From Bacillus glycinifermentans (lineage in GTDB: Bacteria; Bacillota; Bacilli; Bacillales; Bacillaceae): 55,377 bases of DNA. The stretch lies in contig NZ_LECW02000016.1 in assembly GCF_001042475.2 (NCBI RefSeq), positions 1 to 55,377 of the forward strand. The letters run 5' to 3'. The translations under genes and the position numbers were made by a program. This document shows positions 26,648 to 33,439 of the stretch, piece after piece (the stretch's first letter is position 1; every line of letters begins with the position of its first letter). The notes under the pieces were generated by a model. That model was not told where the DNA came from. It saw only the letters and a program-made list of their open reading frames with translations, and made no database searches.

Positions 26648-27649
26648 ATGGCAAAAGAAATTAAGAAAAATATGATACGCCCCCGTGCAAAGAAGCTGCC
26701 TGAAGTTACTGATGAAATGTGGTCTCAGGTTGATGAAGAGCACAGAAATTTAACACAAGAATTTTTGGACGCTCACTCATTCCGTGATAAAACAAGAAAA
26801 CAGTACACCTCCTCCCTTCGGCAATTCTTCTGGTGGGTGCATAATTCTCTAAATGGAAAAAAATTATACAAAATCACAAAACGTGACTTCATTAGGTATC
26901 AAAGTTTCCTAAAAAATAGAGGTATGTCTTCTAGTGGTATTGCGCTTAAAAAAGCTGGTGTTTCTTCTTTAAACAACTATATTGAAAACGTCGTGGCTGA
27001 AGATGATGACAATTATAAAACATTCAGGAACTTTACTCGTGGCCTCCCTGCTATTCCTAAGACAGTCACTTATGAGAAAGTAAAGATTACATATGAAGAC
27101 TATCAAACAATGATGAATGCGCTTGAAGAAGATGAGAATTATTTAGGAATGGCCTGGCTTGCAACTGCTTTTAACGTAGGAGCTAGGAGAGCTGAAATTA
27201 TTCAGTTTAAGACAGAAATCTTAGATTACCCTATCCCTGACGGACAACCCTATGTGTTGTCGCATAAAGTGTTTGGTAAAGGTAGTGGTGAAGGCAAGGT
27301 ATTGGAATATATGATTAACACCGAAACTCTAAGATATTTAAAGCTGTGGCACGAAAAACGTGGATATGACCACGAATACCTCTTTACCACTACATACGGT
27401 GGACAACCAAAACAAATGTCAGAAACGTGGGCTGATTATTTTTGTTCCGATGTTTTATCAGACATTCTTGGCCGCAGAATTAACCCTCACCTTTTTAAAG
27501 CCTCTTGTATCACCTACTTACTCGAAGTCAAGAAAATCAAGATTGAACTTGTCAGCAAATACATTGCTCAACACGAGGATGTTTCCACTACAATCAAACA
27601 TTATGATCTTCGTGACTTTAAAGAAGAAAAGAATCAAATATTTATGTAA
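26648..27649 (+). CDS. yomM: Tyrosine-recombinase-like protein with altered active site
   Basis: 333 residues. N-terminal core-binding domain (residues 35-130: SFRDKTRKQYTSSLRQFFWW) and C-terminal catalytic domain. Visible positions: R180 (GARRAE), K211 (FGKGSGEGK), H281 in HLFK, H309 (AQHEDV) and Y319 (IKHY). The second catalytic arginine of the usual HxxR motif is lysine (K284). SPbeta has several such proteins; its repressor MrpR is a recombinase fold without recombinase activity. YomM may therefore be a DNA-binding regulator rather than an integrase, particularly since SPbeta integrates through the serine recombinase SprA. It ends the first late block. Confidence 0.85.
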   Translation: MAKEIKKNMIRPRAKKLPEVTDEMWSQVDEEHRNLTQEFLDAHSFRDKTRKQYTSSLRQFFWWVHNSLNGKKLYKITKRDFIRYQSFLKNRGMSSSGIALKKAGVSSLNNYIENVVAEDDDNYKTFRNFTRGLPAIPKTVTYEKVKITYEDYQTMMNALEEDENYLGMAWLATAFNVGARRAEIIQFKTEILDYPIPDGQPYVLSHKVFGKGSGEGKVLEYMINTETLRYLKLWHEKRGYDHEYLFTTTYGGQPKQMSETWADYFCSDVLSDILGRRINPHLFKASCITYLLEVKKIKIELVSKYIAQHEDVSTTIKHYDLRDFKEEKNQIFM

Positions 27650-27674
27650 AATCACTCTTTTATTCAAAATCAAG

Positions 27675-27697
27675 ATCCCTTTCATGAGGGGTTTTGC
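27675..27697 (+). terminator. Terminator after yomM
   Basis: ATCCCT (27675-27680) with AGGGGT (27687-27692) then TTTTGCTTTTG. Modest stem; ends the fibre-recombinase transcript. Confidence 0.5.
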
Positions 27698-27786
27698 TTT
27701 TGCGTGAAATAAAAATTTTGTAAAAAAAGAAGGTATTTCCTCCTATTCTGTCGAATCGATTATTCATCAAGTTTTGGGAGGATCAA

Positions 27787-28464
27787 ATGATTAAACCAGA
27801 TTTTAGCAAATTTAACAATCTATCAAATAATATTAAAGCTTCTGATTCAGAAAAAGTTTGGAGAGAGTTTCTCCTCGCATCTTTTAACTTTGTAAATCAC
27901 TGTTCTTATAAAGTTAATGAAGATGAGCTGTCAGAAATAACAAAAAGCCTACAGAACTGGATTCAGAGAAGGCGGTACAATCAATATAAGGAAAGGAACA
28001 ATATAGTAACACCACAACAAGGGGAAATCTTTTTAGCCGATTTAGGGCTAAATTTTGAATTTGCTTATTGTCATCCTGTTCTAATTCTCGATGAAATTGA
28101 AAACAAATTGATCGTGTTGCCTGTTACATCAAGTCCCGACAAAGTGAAAGATGCTTTTCATCCAATAACAAATCCTTCTGGACTTAAACGTTACAGGAGG
28201 GTCACTCCTGCTGATGGATTTGAATCTGAATCAGCTATTGTAATGGATGAATTGAGGATTATAAGTAAAGGGCGATTATTGAATAAGATATCCTCTTTGA
28301 ATGAAGATATTTATTTAGTGGGATCAATTTTTCAAGAAGTGATTGAAACTTCCTTTTCATTGCTTTATAGCCTACAGTATCAAAAAATCAATGATATGGA
28401 ACAAGAAATTGCTGAACTAAGAGATGAAATAAAGGTTTTAAAAGAAAAAAACCATCAAGTTTAA
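27787..28464 (+). CDS. yomL: PemK/MazF-like domain protein, 225 aa
   Basis: ATG behind TTGGGAGG. Residues 1-75 are helical. Residues 76-190 form a MazF/PemK-like barrel: TPQQGEIFLADLGLNFEFAY, HPVLIL, NKLIVLPVTSS, and an IVMDEL...ISKGRLLNKI segment where MazF family members have the conserved arginine/threonine face. The C-terminal 35 residues are a coiled coil (INDMEQEIAELRDEIKVLKE). MazF toxins are about 115 aa; the extensions and the lack of an adjacent antitoxin gene argue for a stand-alone RNA-binding or inhibitor role. Symbol from position after yomM. Confidence 0.7.
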   Translation: MIKPDFSKFNNLSNNIKASDSEKVWREFLLASFNFVNHCSYKVNEDELSEITKSLQNWIQRRRYNQYKERNNIVTPQQGEIFLADLGLNFEFAYCHPVLILDEIENKLIVLPVTSSPDKVKDAFHPITNPSGLKRYRRVTPADGFESESAIVMDELRIISKGRLLNKISSLNEDIYLVGSIFQEVIETSFSLLYSLQYQKINDMEQEIAELRDEIKVLKEKNHQV

Positions 28465-28472
28465 AACAACCA

Positions 28473-28501
28473 TTGACAAAATATAAACTTAGATGTATTA
28501 T
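28473..28501 (+). promoter_or_regulatory. Strong sigma-A promoter of a small RNA
   Basis: TTGACA (28473-28478), 17-bp spacer, TATTAT (28496-28501). It is the best -35 on the plus strand of this region and no gene with a ribosome site follows; a folded RNA and terminator do. Confidence 0.75.
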
Positions 28502-28507
28502 AATAGT

Positions 28508-28598
28508 AACAAAAATGTTAATCGCTTTTTAAGAGTGCATCCTTACAGAGATGCACCGATTAATAACCAATCCCACTTAATAATAAGTGGGATTTTTA
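28508..28598 (+). ncRNA. Candidate small RNA, about 91 nt
   Basis: From the expected start of the TTGACA promoter to a T run. Stem 1 TTAATCG (28518-28524) with CGATTAA (28557-28563) encloses stem 2 GTGCATC/GATGCAC (28535-28541 with 28550-28556). A terminator hairpin ATCCCACTT (28570-28578) with AAGTGGGAT (28585-28593) ends in TTTTT. No ORF with a Shine-Dalgarno lies inside. A promoter, a compact fold and a terminator together define a discrete small RNA gene; its target is unknown. Confidence 0.65.
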
Positions 28599-28599
28599 C

Positions 28600-28768
28600 T
28601 TATTGTCCACTTAAAACGTACTCTCCACAAAGGAGACGATTGGTGGATTGAAGAGATGAAAATGAAATAATTGAGATTCGGTTATAAGTGAGTTAATCCC
28701 ATCTTCCTTCCAACCGAACTACAGAACTATTTGAACTACACTCCCCCCACCTTTCAGTGGGGGTTTTG
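28600..28768 (+). ncRNA. Second candidate structured RNA with terminator
   Basis: Downstream of the first terminator are TCCAC/GTGGA enclosing CTCC-ACAAA-GGAG (about 28608-28647), then TTCGGTT (28677-28683) with AACCGAA (28712-28718), then a terminator CCCCCAC (28744-28750) with GTGGGGG (28757-28763) and TTTT. No own promoter was identified, so it may be read-through product of the first RNA. No credible coding frame. Confidence 0.4.
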
Positions 28769-28779
28769 TCTTATGTGGA

Positions 28780-28929
28780 TTACCTTTTACTTCGTTTAAT
28801 AATACGATGAATCATTAAAGCACAAACAAATATGGAAAATAAAACTGTTAATACTACATTACTTAAACCATATAAAGAATTAAGAAGCAATACTGTGATA
28901 ATATACAATATCAAAAATATGTAAAACAC
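28780..28929 (-). CDS. Small two-helix membrane protein, 49 aa
   Basis: A GTG at 28929 follows AGAGAGGGG by about 12 bp. The product starts MFYIFLILYIITVLLLNSLY and has a second hydrophobic stretch VVLTVLFSIFVCALMIH, ending IIKRSKR. Two transmembrane helices with a basic cytoplasmic tail resemble holin-like or toxin-like small phage membrane proteins. It lies leftward, opposite to the late operon. Confidence 0.5.
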   Translation of the reverse strand: MFYIFLILYIITVLLLNSLYGLSNVVLTVLFSIFVCALMIHRIIKRSKR

Positions 28930-28996
28930 TTATCGATATTTCCCCTCTCTTACTAGTTTTGTACCAACGACAAGAAAAGAGCTGATGTTTGTTATT

Positions 28997-29293
28997 TTAT
29001 AGTCCATCTATTAATGCTAAAAGTTCTGGGTCATTAATTTTAAAAATCATAAATTGAATATAATCAATTTTGTTTGTATCAGGGAAATGACAAGTGGTTA
29101 TGGTAAAGTTCGTAGCATGTTTTCCTAACAGTCCAGCAATACGCAAGGCGATATCTACATTTTCAAAGTCAATATTAAAGCTTGCATAATCTTGGTCGGC
29201 ATAATAGTCTTTTATTTTTGAATCCTTAGGATTTGGTGGGTTTGACATAGCATTTAGGGTAACCTTGAATTTTTCAGGGTCAAAATTAATCAA
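28997..29293 (-). CDS. Hypothetical protein, 98 aa
   Basis: TTG 29293 is chosen because GCAGGAGG lies 7 bp before it; a longer frame to 29332 would bury the ribosome site. Mixed alpha/beta, acidic, no signal or membrane segment. An extended -10 (TGCTATACT on the minus strand, near 29325-29333) lies upstream. Divergent from the neighbouring membrane-protein gene. Unknown. Confidence 0.6.
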   Translation of the reverse strand: MINFDPEKFKVTLNAMSNPPNPKDSKIKDYYADQDYASFNIDFENVDIALRIAGLLGKHATNFTITTCHFPDTNKIDYIQFMIFKINDPELLALIDGL

Positions 29294-29403
29294 TGTTAAA
29301 CCTCCTGCATTTTGGTAATTAAAGTATAGCACATCTCAGTCTTCAGTTTTATCTTCCCCTTTAAAATTTTCCACATTTGCCCGATAATAGATTCGAGGTG
29401 AAC

Positions 29404-30369
29404 ATGGTGGAATTTAGTGAAATCGTTAAAGATCAGTTGGCAACAGCAAAATTAAGAAAATTAACCAAGTTTATTCGAAAAGAGTTTCCTGCAAAGGGGC
29501 AACCCCATTCCGAACAAGAGCGAAAGTATGAGGCTCTTAAAAAGTTAAGTGATAATGATCTTTCCTCTGGAATAGCTCGGATGGTGCGAATTGAATCGAG
29601 TTTTGATCATTCGAAATTTGCTGCGCTTTTTGTTGTGATATTGACCTTATTATTTGGTGCATTCAAAGTTGTATTCGTTGATGACAAACAACCTCTTGGG
29701 AGTGGAGTTTACTTCACATTCACGGTGTTTGCAGTTTCATTGATTTTCATTGCTGTTGGATTGGATAAAAGAGACATGACAACAGCCAGTTACTTTAAAG
29801 CATTGCTTGAGCAAGCTAAGGCTGATAAAACGGATGAAAAAGAGATTGAAAAAGACACCCCTACTCCCCAAATACGGTCTAATAATCGTATTGAAGTAAA
29901 CGCTCAAACAGGTTGGCTATTTTGGAAAAAAGATAATTATAAACAAGCGAAGGATTTGGACGAGGTTTTACTGAATTGGGCGGATGAAGAAGTAATTAAG
30001 TATATTAACGATTACTTTGGTTATTGGACAAATAATAGCAAAAAAGCTGAATTACAAAGAATTAGGGGCTTAGATTTAGACATAATTATATTGGGAATTG
30101 GAAGGATGAAAGAAATCGAGGAGTCTTCTGATAACTCGAAAATAATTCCCGGATTGAGTGCAGGCTCTGTTTTGTTAGTTACCCAAATTTCAATTTACTA
30201 TAGATTTATTTCCGATCCTTACTGGTTAGGCTGGAGCTTAATGTTATCTTTTGTTGTCTATTGTTTATTATTGTTTGGTATCAAAAGAGGCATTAATTAT
30301 CGTTCACAAGCAGCTCAATATAGAAGTTTATTAGAACAAGTGAAATCTGAAATGGAGAAGGCATCCTAA
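29404..30369 (+). CDS. Membrane protein with two copies of a two-helix module, 321 aa
   Basis: ATG 29404 behind CGAGGTGAAC is preferred over TTG 29377. Module 1: LSDNDLSSGIARMVRIESSF, two membrane helices (FAALFVVILTLLFGAFKVVF; VYFTFTVFAVSLIFIAVGL), then ASYFKALLEQAKADK. Module 2: LDIIILGIGRMKEIEESSDN, two helices (GLSAGSVLLVTQISIYY; LGWSLMLSFVVYCLLLFGI), then QAAQYRSLLEQVKSEME. A single-module paralogue lies at 31419-31877. The linker contains GWLFWKKDN. Function unknown; the duplicated membrane module on accessory DNA fits superinfection or abortive defence, a guess. Confidence 0.7.
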   Translation: MVEFSEIVKDQLATAKLRKLTKFIRKEFPAKGQPHSEQERKYEALKKLSDNDLSSGIARMVRIESSFDHSKFAALFVVILTLLFGAFKVVFVDDKQPLGSGVYFTFTVFAVSLIFIAVGLDKRDMTTASYFKALLEQAKADKTDEKEIEKDTPTPQIRSNNRIEVNAQTGWLFWKKDNYKQAKDLDEVLLNWADEEVIKYINDYFGYWTNNSKKAELQRIRGLDLDIIILGIGRMKEIEESSDNSKIIPGLSAGSVLLVTQISIYYRFISDPYWLGWSLMLSFVVYCLLLFGIKRGINYRSQAAQYRSLLEQVKSEMEKAS

Positions 30370-30385
30370 TGGGTGTCTTTTTTAT
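30360..30385 (+). terminator. Hairpin with T run after membrane protein gene
   Basis: GGCATC...GGTGTC-type stem with G-U pairs around the stop codon, followed by TTTTTTATTTT. A near copy occurs after the paralogue at 31899-31925. Confidence 0.45.
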
Positions 30386-30447
30386 TTTGAAATTGTAGGT
30401 GAATTACCCAACATTTTTCTGTAAAATTAATTTAAAGGAGTGTCAGG

Positions 30448-31161
30448 ATGGAAAACTTCGTAGCAATTTTAATTTTTACTTTACCAGGATTACTGAGTTA
30501 TTTTTGGATTCAACTTTTCGGATTACATCCAGCAAGTAAACATATAAACTTTGAGATAGCAGCTATAAGCGCGATTTTATGGTTCCCTGTTGGCATGGTT
30601 GTGCTAGGCATTTATCAGCTAACAGCAATGATTGTAAATGCAAATTCAGTAAATAATCCTTGGTTATCAGTTCGTACTCTAAGTGACGTTCTTGAATTAT
30701 CAAATAATATTGGTTTCCTGGTTTACTTTGTTTTGTTCAGTGTTATCTTCAGTTTTCTTTTTTCTTGGTTCGTGTCAAGGTTCGGTTACAGATGGATGAT
30801 CAGATTAGTGAATGTTGTGAGGAGAGGAAGTGGAACTGCTGAACTTTCAGGAACATCAACTGTTTGGAATGAGACTTTTCTTAAAAATGATGCTCAGCTC
30901 GTTTCATTTAGAAAAATTGATAATCCTGATGAAGTAATCTATGGAGAAATAAAAAAAGTGTCCAGACCTGTGGAATTAGAAAGAAACCTACTGCTCACTA
31001 ATATAGATAAATGGACAAAAGTTTTAAAAGATAATAAAGATGTTGAGGTAGCCAACATCTTTATTGATACTAAGACAGGTTTTATTATTTCTATCTACGA
31101 TACAGATTCCGCAATGGCAGCTTATAATAAAATTTATGAAACCGAAGAAAATGAAAATTAA
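30448..31161 (+). CDS. Membrane protein with C-terminal cytoplasmic domain, 237 aa
   Basis: ATG behind AAAGGAGTG. Three hydrophobic helices: ENFVAILIFTLPGLLSYFWI, ISAILWFPVGMVVLGIYQLT and IGFLVYFVLFSVIFSFLFSW. Residues 135-237 are a soluble domain with WNETFLKNDAQLVSFRKIDN and VIYGEIKKVSRPVEL, a beta-rich fold as in DUF6338-type proteins. It lies between two copies of the duplicated two-helix module, so the three may act together at the membrane. Confidence 0.65.
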   Translation: MENFVAILIFTLPGLLSYFWIQLFGLHPASKHINFEIAAISAILWFPVGMVVLGIYQLTAMIVNANSVNNPWLSVRTLSDVLELSNNIGFLVYFVLFSVIFSFLFSWFVSRFGYRWMIRLVNVVRRGSGTAELSGTSTVWNETFLKNDAQLVSFRKIDNPDEVIYGEIKKVSRPVELERNLLLTNIDKWTKVLKDNKDVEVANIFIDTKTGFIISIYDTDSAMAAYNKIYETEENEN

Positions 31162-31301
31162 TTCTTAGGCTTTGGTTCCCTTTTTATTAGCAAAGGTTTA
31201 TCGGCTGAATTTTGCGCATGTCTTGGTGTGTTCATTGCATTCTCAGTCGGTCTACTATCTGGTCTAATTTCTGCTGCTCTGTTATCTGGTCTTTTTTCCA
31301 T
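31158..31301 (-). CDS. Small basic polar protein, 47 aa
   Basis: ATG 31301 has a near-perfect GAGGAGAG Shine-Dalgarno 7 bp upstream. The product, MEKRPDNRAAEIRPDSRPTE then NAMNTPRHAQNSADKPLLIK and REPKPKN, is hydrophilic, probably disordered, with repeated RPD/RPT units. Its stop overlaps the convergent membrane-protein stop by two bases. Unknown function. Confidence 0.55.
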   Translation of the reverse strand: MEKRPDNRAAEIRPDSRPTENAMNTPRHAQNSADKPLLIKREPKPKN

Positions 31302-31369
31302 AACAATCTCTCCTCGTTTGGTAATCATTCTAATCGTACCACAATTTAGGGAGGTTTTCCCTCCCCCTC

Positions 31370-31405
31370 TTTAAAATTTTCCATTTGTGTACGATAATCA
31401 CTATG
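31370..31405 (+). promoter_or_regulatory. Duplicated promoter region
   Basis: CTTTAAAATTTTCCA followed by GATAAT and GAGGTGA occurs before both module genes: about 29359-29399 and 31370-31413. The shared GATAAT is a likely -10. It shows that gene and promoter were copied together. Confidence 0.5.
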
Positions 31406-31418
31406 AGGTGATTTTTCA

Positions 31419-31877
31419 ATGAGTGCTGATGAATATTATAAAAAATATTTAGAAGAGAGTTTAATTAAGCTCAAAACCCCAGAACTCATAAAATTTATTA
31501 AAAGAGAATTTCCTGAAGAGGTGAATTATAACCATGAGGTTCACCAAAAGAAAATTGAAATTTTGAAATCCCTATCTACAACAGACTTATCGGCAGCTAT
31601 CGCTAGACTATCTAGAATTGAGCGAAAGTTTGATCATACTAAATTATGGACTATAGGCGCTGTTTTTATTGGTACAGCTCTTGTTAATTTACAAATCTTA
31701 TTTAAAGTAAACCTTACAAAAATTTCTGAGGAAAATTATATTAATTGTTTATTGTATGGTATTGCTGCCTTAACAGTGTGTTATATCATGTATAGGGGCA
31801 TCAGAAAGGATAAGAAAATATCAGATACAGCAGCATATTTAAAGGACTTGATTGAACAGGTTAAATCAGATAAGTAA
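31419..31877 (+). CDS. Single-module paralogue of the two-helix membrane protein, 152 aa
   Basis: Behind GAGGTGATTTTTCA. It carries the same sequence pattern as its neighbour at 29404: IKFIKREFPEE, LSTTDLSAAIARLSRIERKF, two membrane helices (WTIGAVFIGTALVNLQILF; INCLLYGIAALTVCYIMYRG) and AAYLKDLIEQVKSDK. Only one module is present. Upstream promoter and downstream hairpin also match, so this is a segmental duplication that has diverged. Confidence 0.7.
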   Translation: MSADEYYKKYLEESLIKLKTPELIKFIKREFPEEVNYNHEVHQKKIEILKSLSTTDLSAAIARLSRIERKFDHTKLWTIGAVFIGTALVNLQILFKVNLTKISEENYINCLLYGIAALTVCYIMYRGIRKDKKISDTAAYLKDLIEQVKSDK

Positions 31878-31947
31878 CATTTTAAGCTGAAAAAGAAAAG
31901 GCATCTTAATGGTGTCTTTTAATTTTGAAATTGCAGGTGGAAAACCC

Positions 31948-32109
31948 ATGAAAAAATATGAAGTTTTAGAAATATTTGAGGAGGTTCTTGAAGAATGGTT
32001 TTTCGCTGAATCGGCTCTCATAAGCCAATGCGGAGATGATTGTGATGAACTTGAAAGGAGAGAAAAATTGTTTAGGCAGCGTTTTATTGAGGCGTTGAAT
32101 AAAGAATAA
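31948..32109 (+). CDS. Small acidic protein, 53 aa
   Basis: ATG 31948 behind GCAGGTGG is preferred over the upstream frame. MKKYEVLEIFEEVLEEWFFA then acidic DDCDELERREKLFRQRF. Helical and soluble. At the corresponding place after the first membrane gene (about 30395) the ribosome site is kept but the ATG is lost. Confidence 0.55.
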   Translation: MKKYEVLEIFEEVLEEWFFAESALISQCGDDCDELERREKLFRQRFIEALNKE

Positions 32110-32343
32110 CCATTGCCCCCTCTGTTTGATTTCTGTAGATGAAGATGAAAAGAATACCGTCATTTTAAATGACAGTATTAAAAGTTTAAAAGACTTGTCG
32201 GTTAAACCGACAGTGGGTGTAGTTTAAATCGACACCCTTCCCTTCTGCTCAAGATAAAGATCTATGAAAGGAAAATTGGGCTGTGTTTATTCTTTCTCAA
32301 CGTACTATAAAGCTCCCTCACTGAAAAAGCGAGGGAGCTTAAA
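32110..32343 (+). ncRNA. Non-coding stretch with serial hairpins
   Basis: Three perfect hairpins in 80 nt: GTCATTT/AAATGAC (32159-32173), TGTCGGTT/AACCGACA (32196-32212) and GGGTGT/ACACCC (32215-32237). A 10-bp stem AAGCTCCCTC/GAGGGAGCTT (32310-32340) then follows, adjoining the leftward immunity gene, and could terminate it. No coding frame with a ribosome site seen. Confidence 0.45.
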
Positions 32344-32616
32344 TTAGAGAGCTTTATTTAACTCATGTTTAATCCAAAGTTCGAAGTATTGAGTCGCCTC
32401 ATCTTCACTTAAATCTTTACTTGTTATTGAAAATATCTTACAACCAAATGGATCGATTTTTGAAAACCTCAAAGGCGGCTCATCCATTGTATGATCCTGA
32501 AAGTTAAAGTAAACGTCCCAAACATCAACATCTAGTCTCTTTAATCCTACTGCTTCAAGATCTAATCCCTTTTTATTGTAACTAATATGTAGATGTTGCG
32601 TTTCATCATAATTCAT
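32344..32616 (-). CDS. Candidate immunity protein, 90 aa
   Basis: ATG with AAGGGAGGG upstream, 15 bp after the stop of the secreted toxin-like gene on the same strand. Acidic and soluble without signal peptide (LDVDVWDVYFNFQDHTMDEP, SEDEATQYFELWIKHEL). Small acidic cytoplasmic protein directly behind an exported toxin-like protein is the standard layout of toxin-immunity pairs; no family recognised. Confidence 0.55.
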   Translation of the reverse strand: MNYDETQHLHISYNKKGLDLEAVGLKRLDVDVWDVYFNFQDHTMDEPPLRFSKIDPFGCKIFSITSKDLSEDEATQYFELWIKHELNKAL

Positions 32617-32631
32617 TAGGAAACCCTCCCT

Positions 32632-33252
32632 TTAGAAAATGATATGATGTTTTTTCATGTTAGGCGGCACATGGTAATGAAGTTTATAGGGGCCTCCTGT
32701 CTTAACTGGATAATAATCTAATCTGAAAATTGGTTTTCCAGTAGATTTTAAACGAACCTGAATAATTCTGCCACCACCACCGGGGCCATCGATCTTATAT
32801 TTACTAGGCGCTTTTAAAGCTTTTTGGACATATGGCCTCGCAATCGCCCAACCTTTTTTCATCCCAGATCTGCCAACTTTGCTAATTAAGACCCTTAAGG
32901 CAGCAGCAACTATTGGTATCCACATCGGTTTTATCTCTGCTTCCTTAACTTCTTGTTTAGCTAGTTCTTGTTCTAGTTCCTGAAATACCGGATCTGCTAT
33001 CAAAAAATCAAATTCTTTTTCAAACTCTTCATTATTCAAGCTTTGAATTTCTGTTTTATTAAGAGTGGAAATTAAAGATATGCCATCAAAGCTTTTCTGT
33101 CCAATATCATTCAATGTATTGAAAGTTGAGGTGGAATTTACGTCCTGCTCCTCTTTCCCCCCTTCAATTGCTTGTGATAATGGACTCAGAACATTCATAA
33201 ACAACGCAAAGATCAAAAGTGAGACAATAGTTTTAATAAACTTTTTTGCCAT
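32632..33252 (-). CDS. Exported toxin-like protein (SAR2788-like), 206 aa
   Basis: ATG 33252 behind TTAGGAGGTC is chosen over TTG 33270. Signal peptide MAKKFIKTIVSLLIFALFMN...SQAIEG. Residues 90-140 contain a hydrophobic/amphipathic helix (PMWIPIVAAALRVLISKVGR). The C-terminal 55 residues, GRIIQVRLKSTGKPIFRLDY then LHYHVPP and KKHHIIF, are histidine-rich and resemble a small nuclease-type toxin domain of the SAR2788 putative-toxin group. Likely exported by the lysogen to act on competitors. A downstream gene may confer immunity. Confidence 0.65.
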   Translation of the reverse strand: MAKKFIKTIVSLLIFALFMNVLSPLSQAIEGGKEEQDVNSTSTFNTLNDIGQKSFDGISLISTLNKTEIQSLNNEEFEKEFDFLIADPVFQELEQELAKQEVKEAEIKPMWIPIVAAALRVLISKVGRSGMKKGWAIARPYVQKALKAPSKYKIDGPGGGGRIIQVRLKSTGKPIFRLDYYPVKTGGPYKLHYHVPPNMKKHHIIF

Positions 33253-33400
33253 ATTCGACCTCCTAATCAATTGTTTTCATTCCAAATATATCAATATATG
33301 GAACGAGAATCAACAGTCGATTTTACTTTAATTAGTCAAATATTGCGTGCATAGTGTTTCTCTTCTGTTCAAGATAAACATTCCTGTGGAAGAAAATTGT

Positions 33401-33410
33401 GGTATACTGT
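33401..33410 (+). promoter_or_regulatory. Extended -10 promoter
   Basis: TGGTATACT-type extended -10 just ahead of the small membrane ORF at 33440; a weak -35 (TTCCTG) lies about 16 bp upstream. The same TGGTATACT precedes the BsrE-like toxin gene. Confidence 0.45.
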
Positions 33411-33439
33411 AGGCATATTGTTTGATGAGGTGGTTTGGT

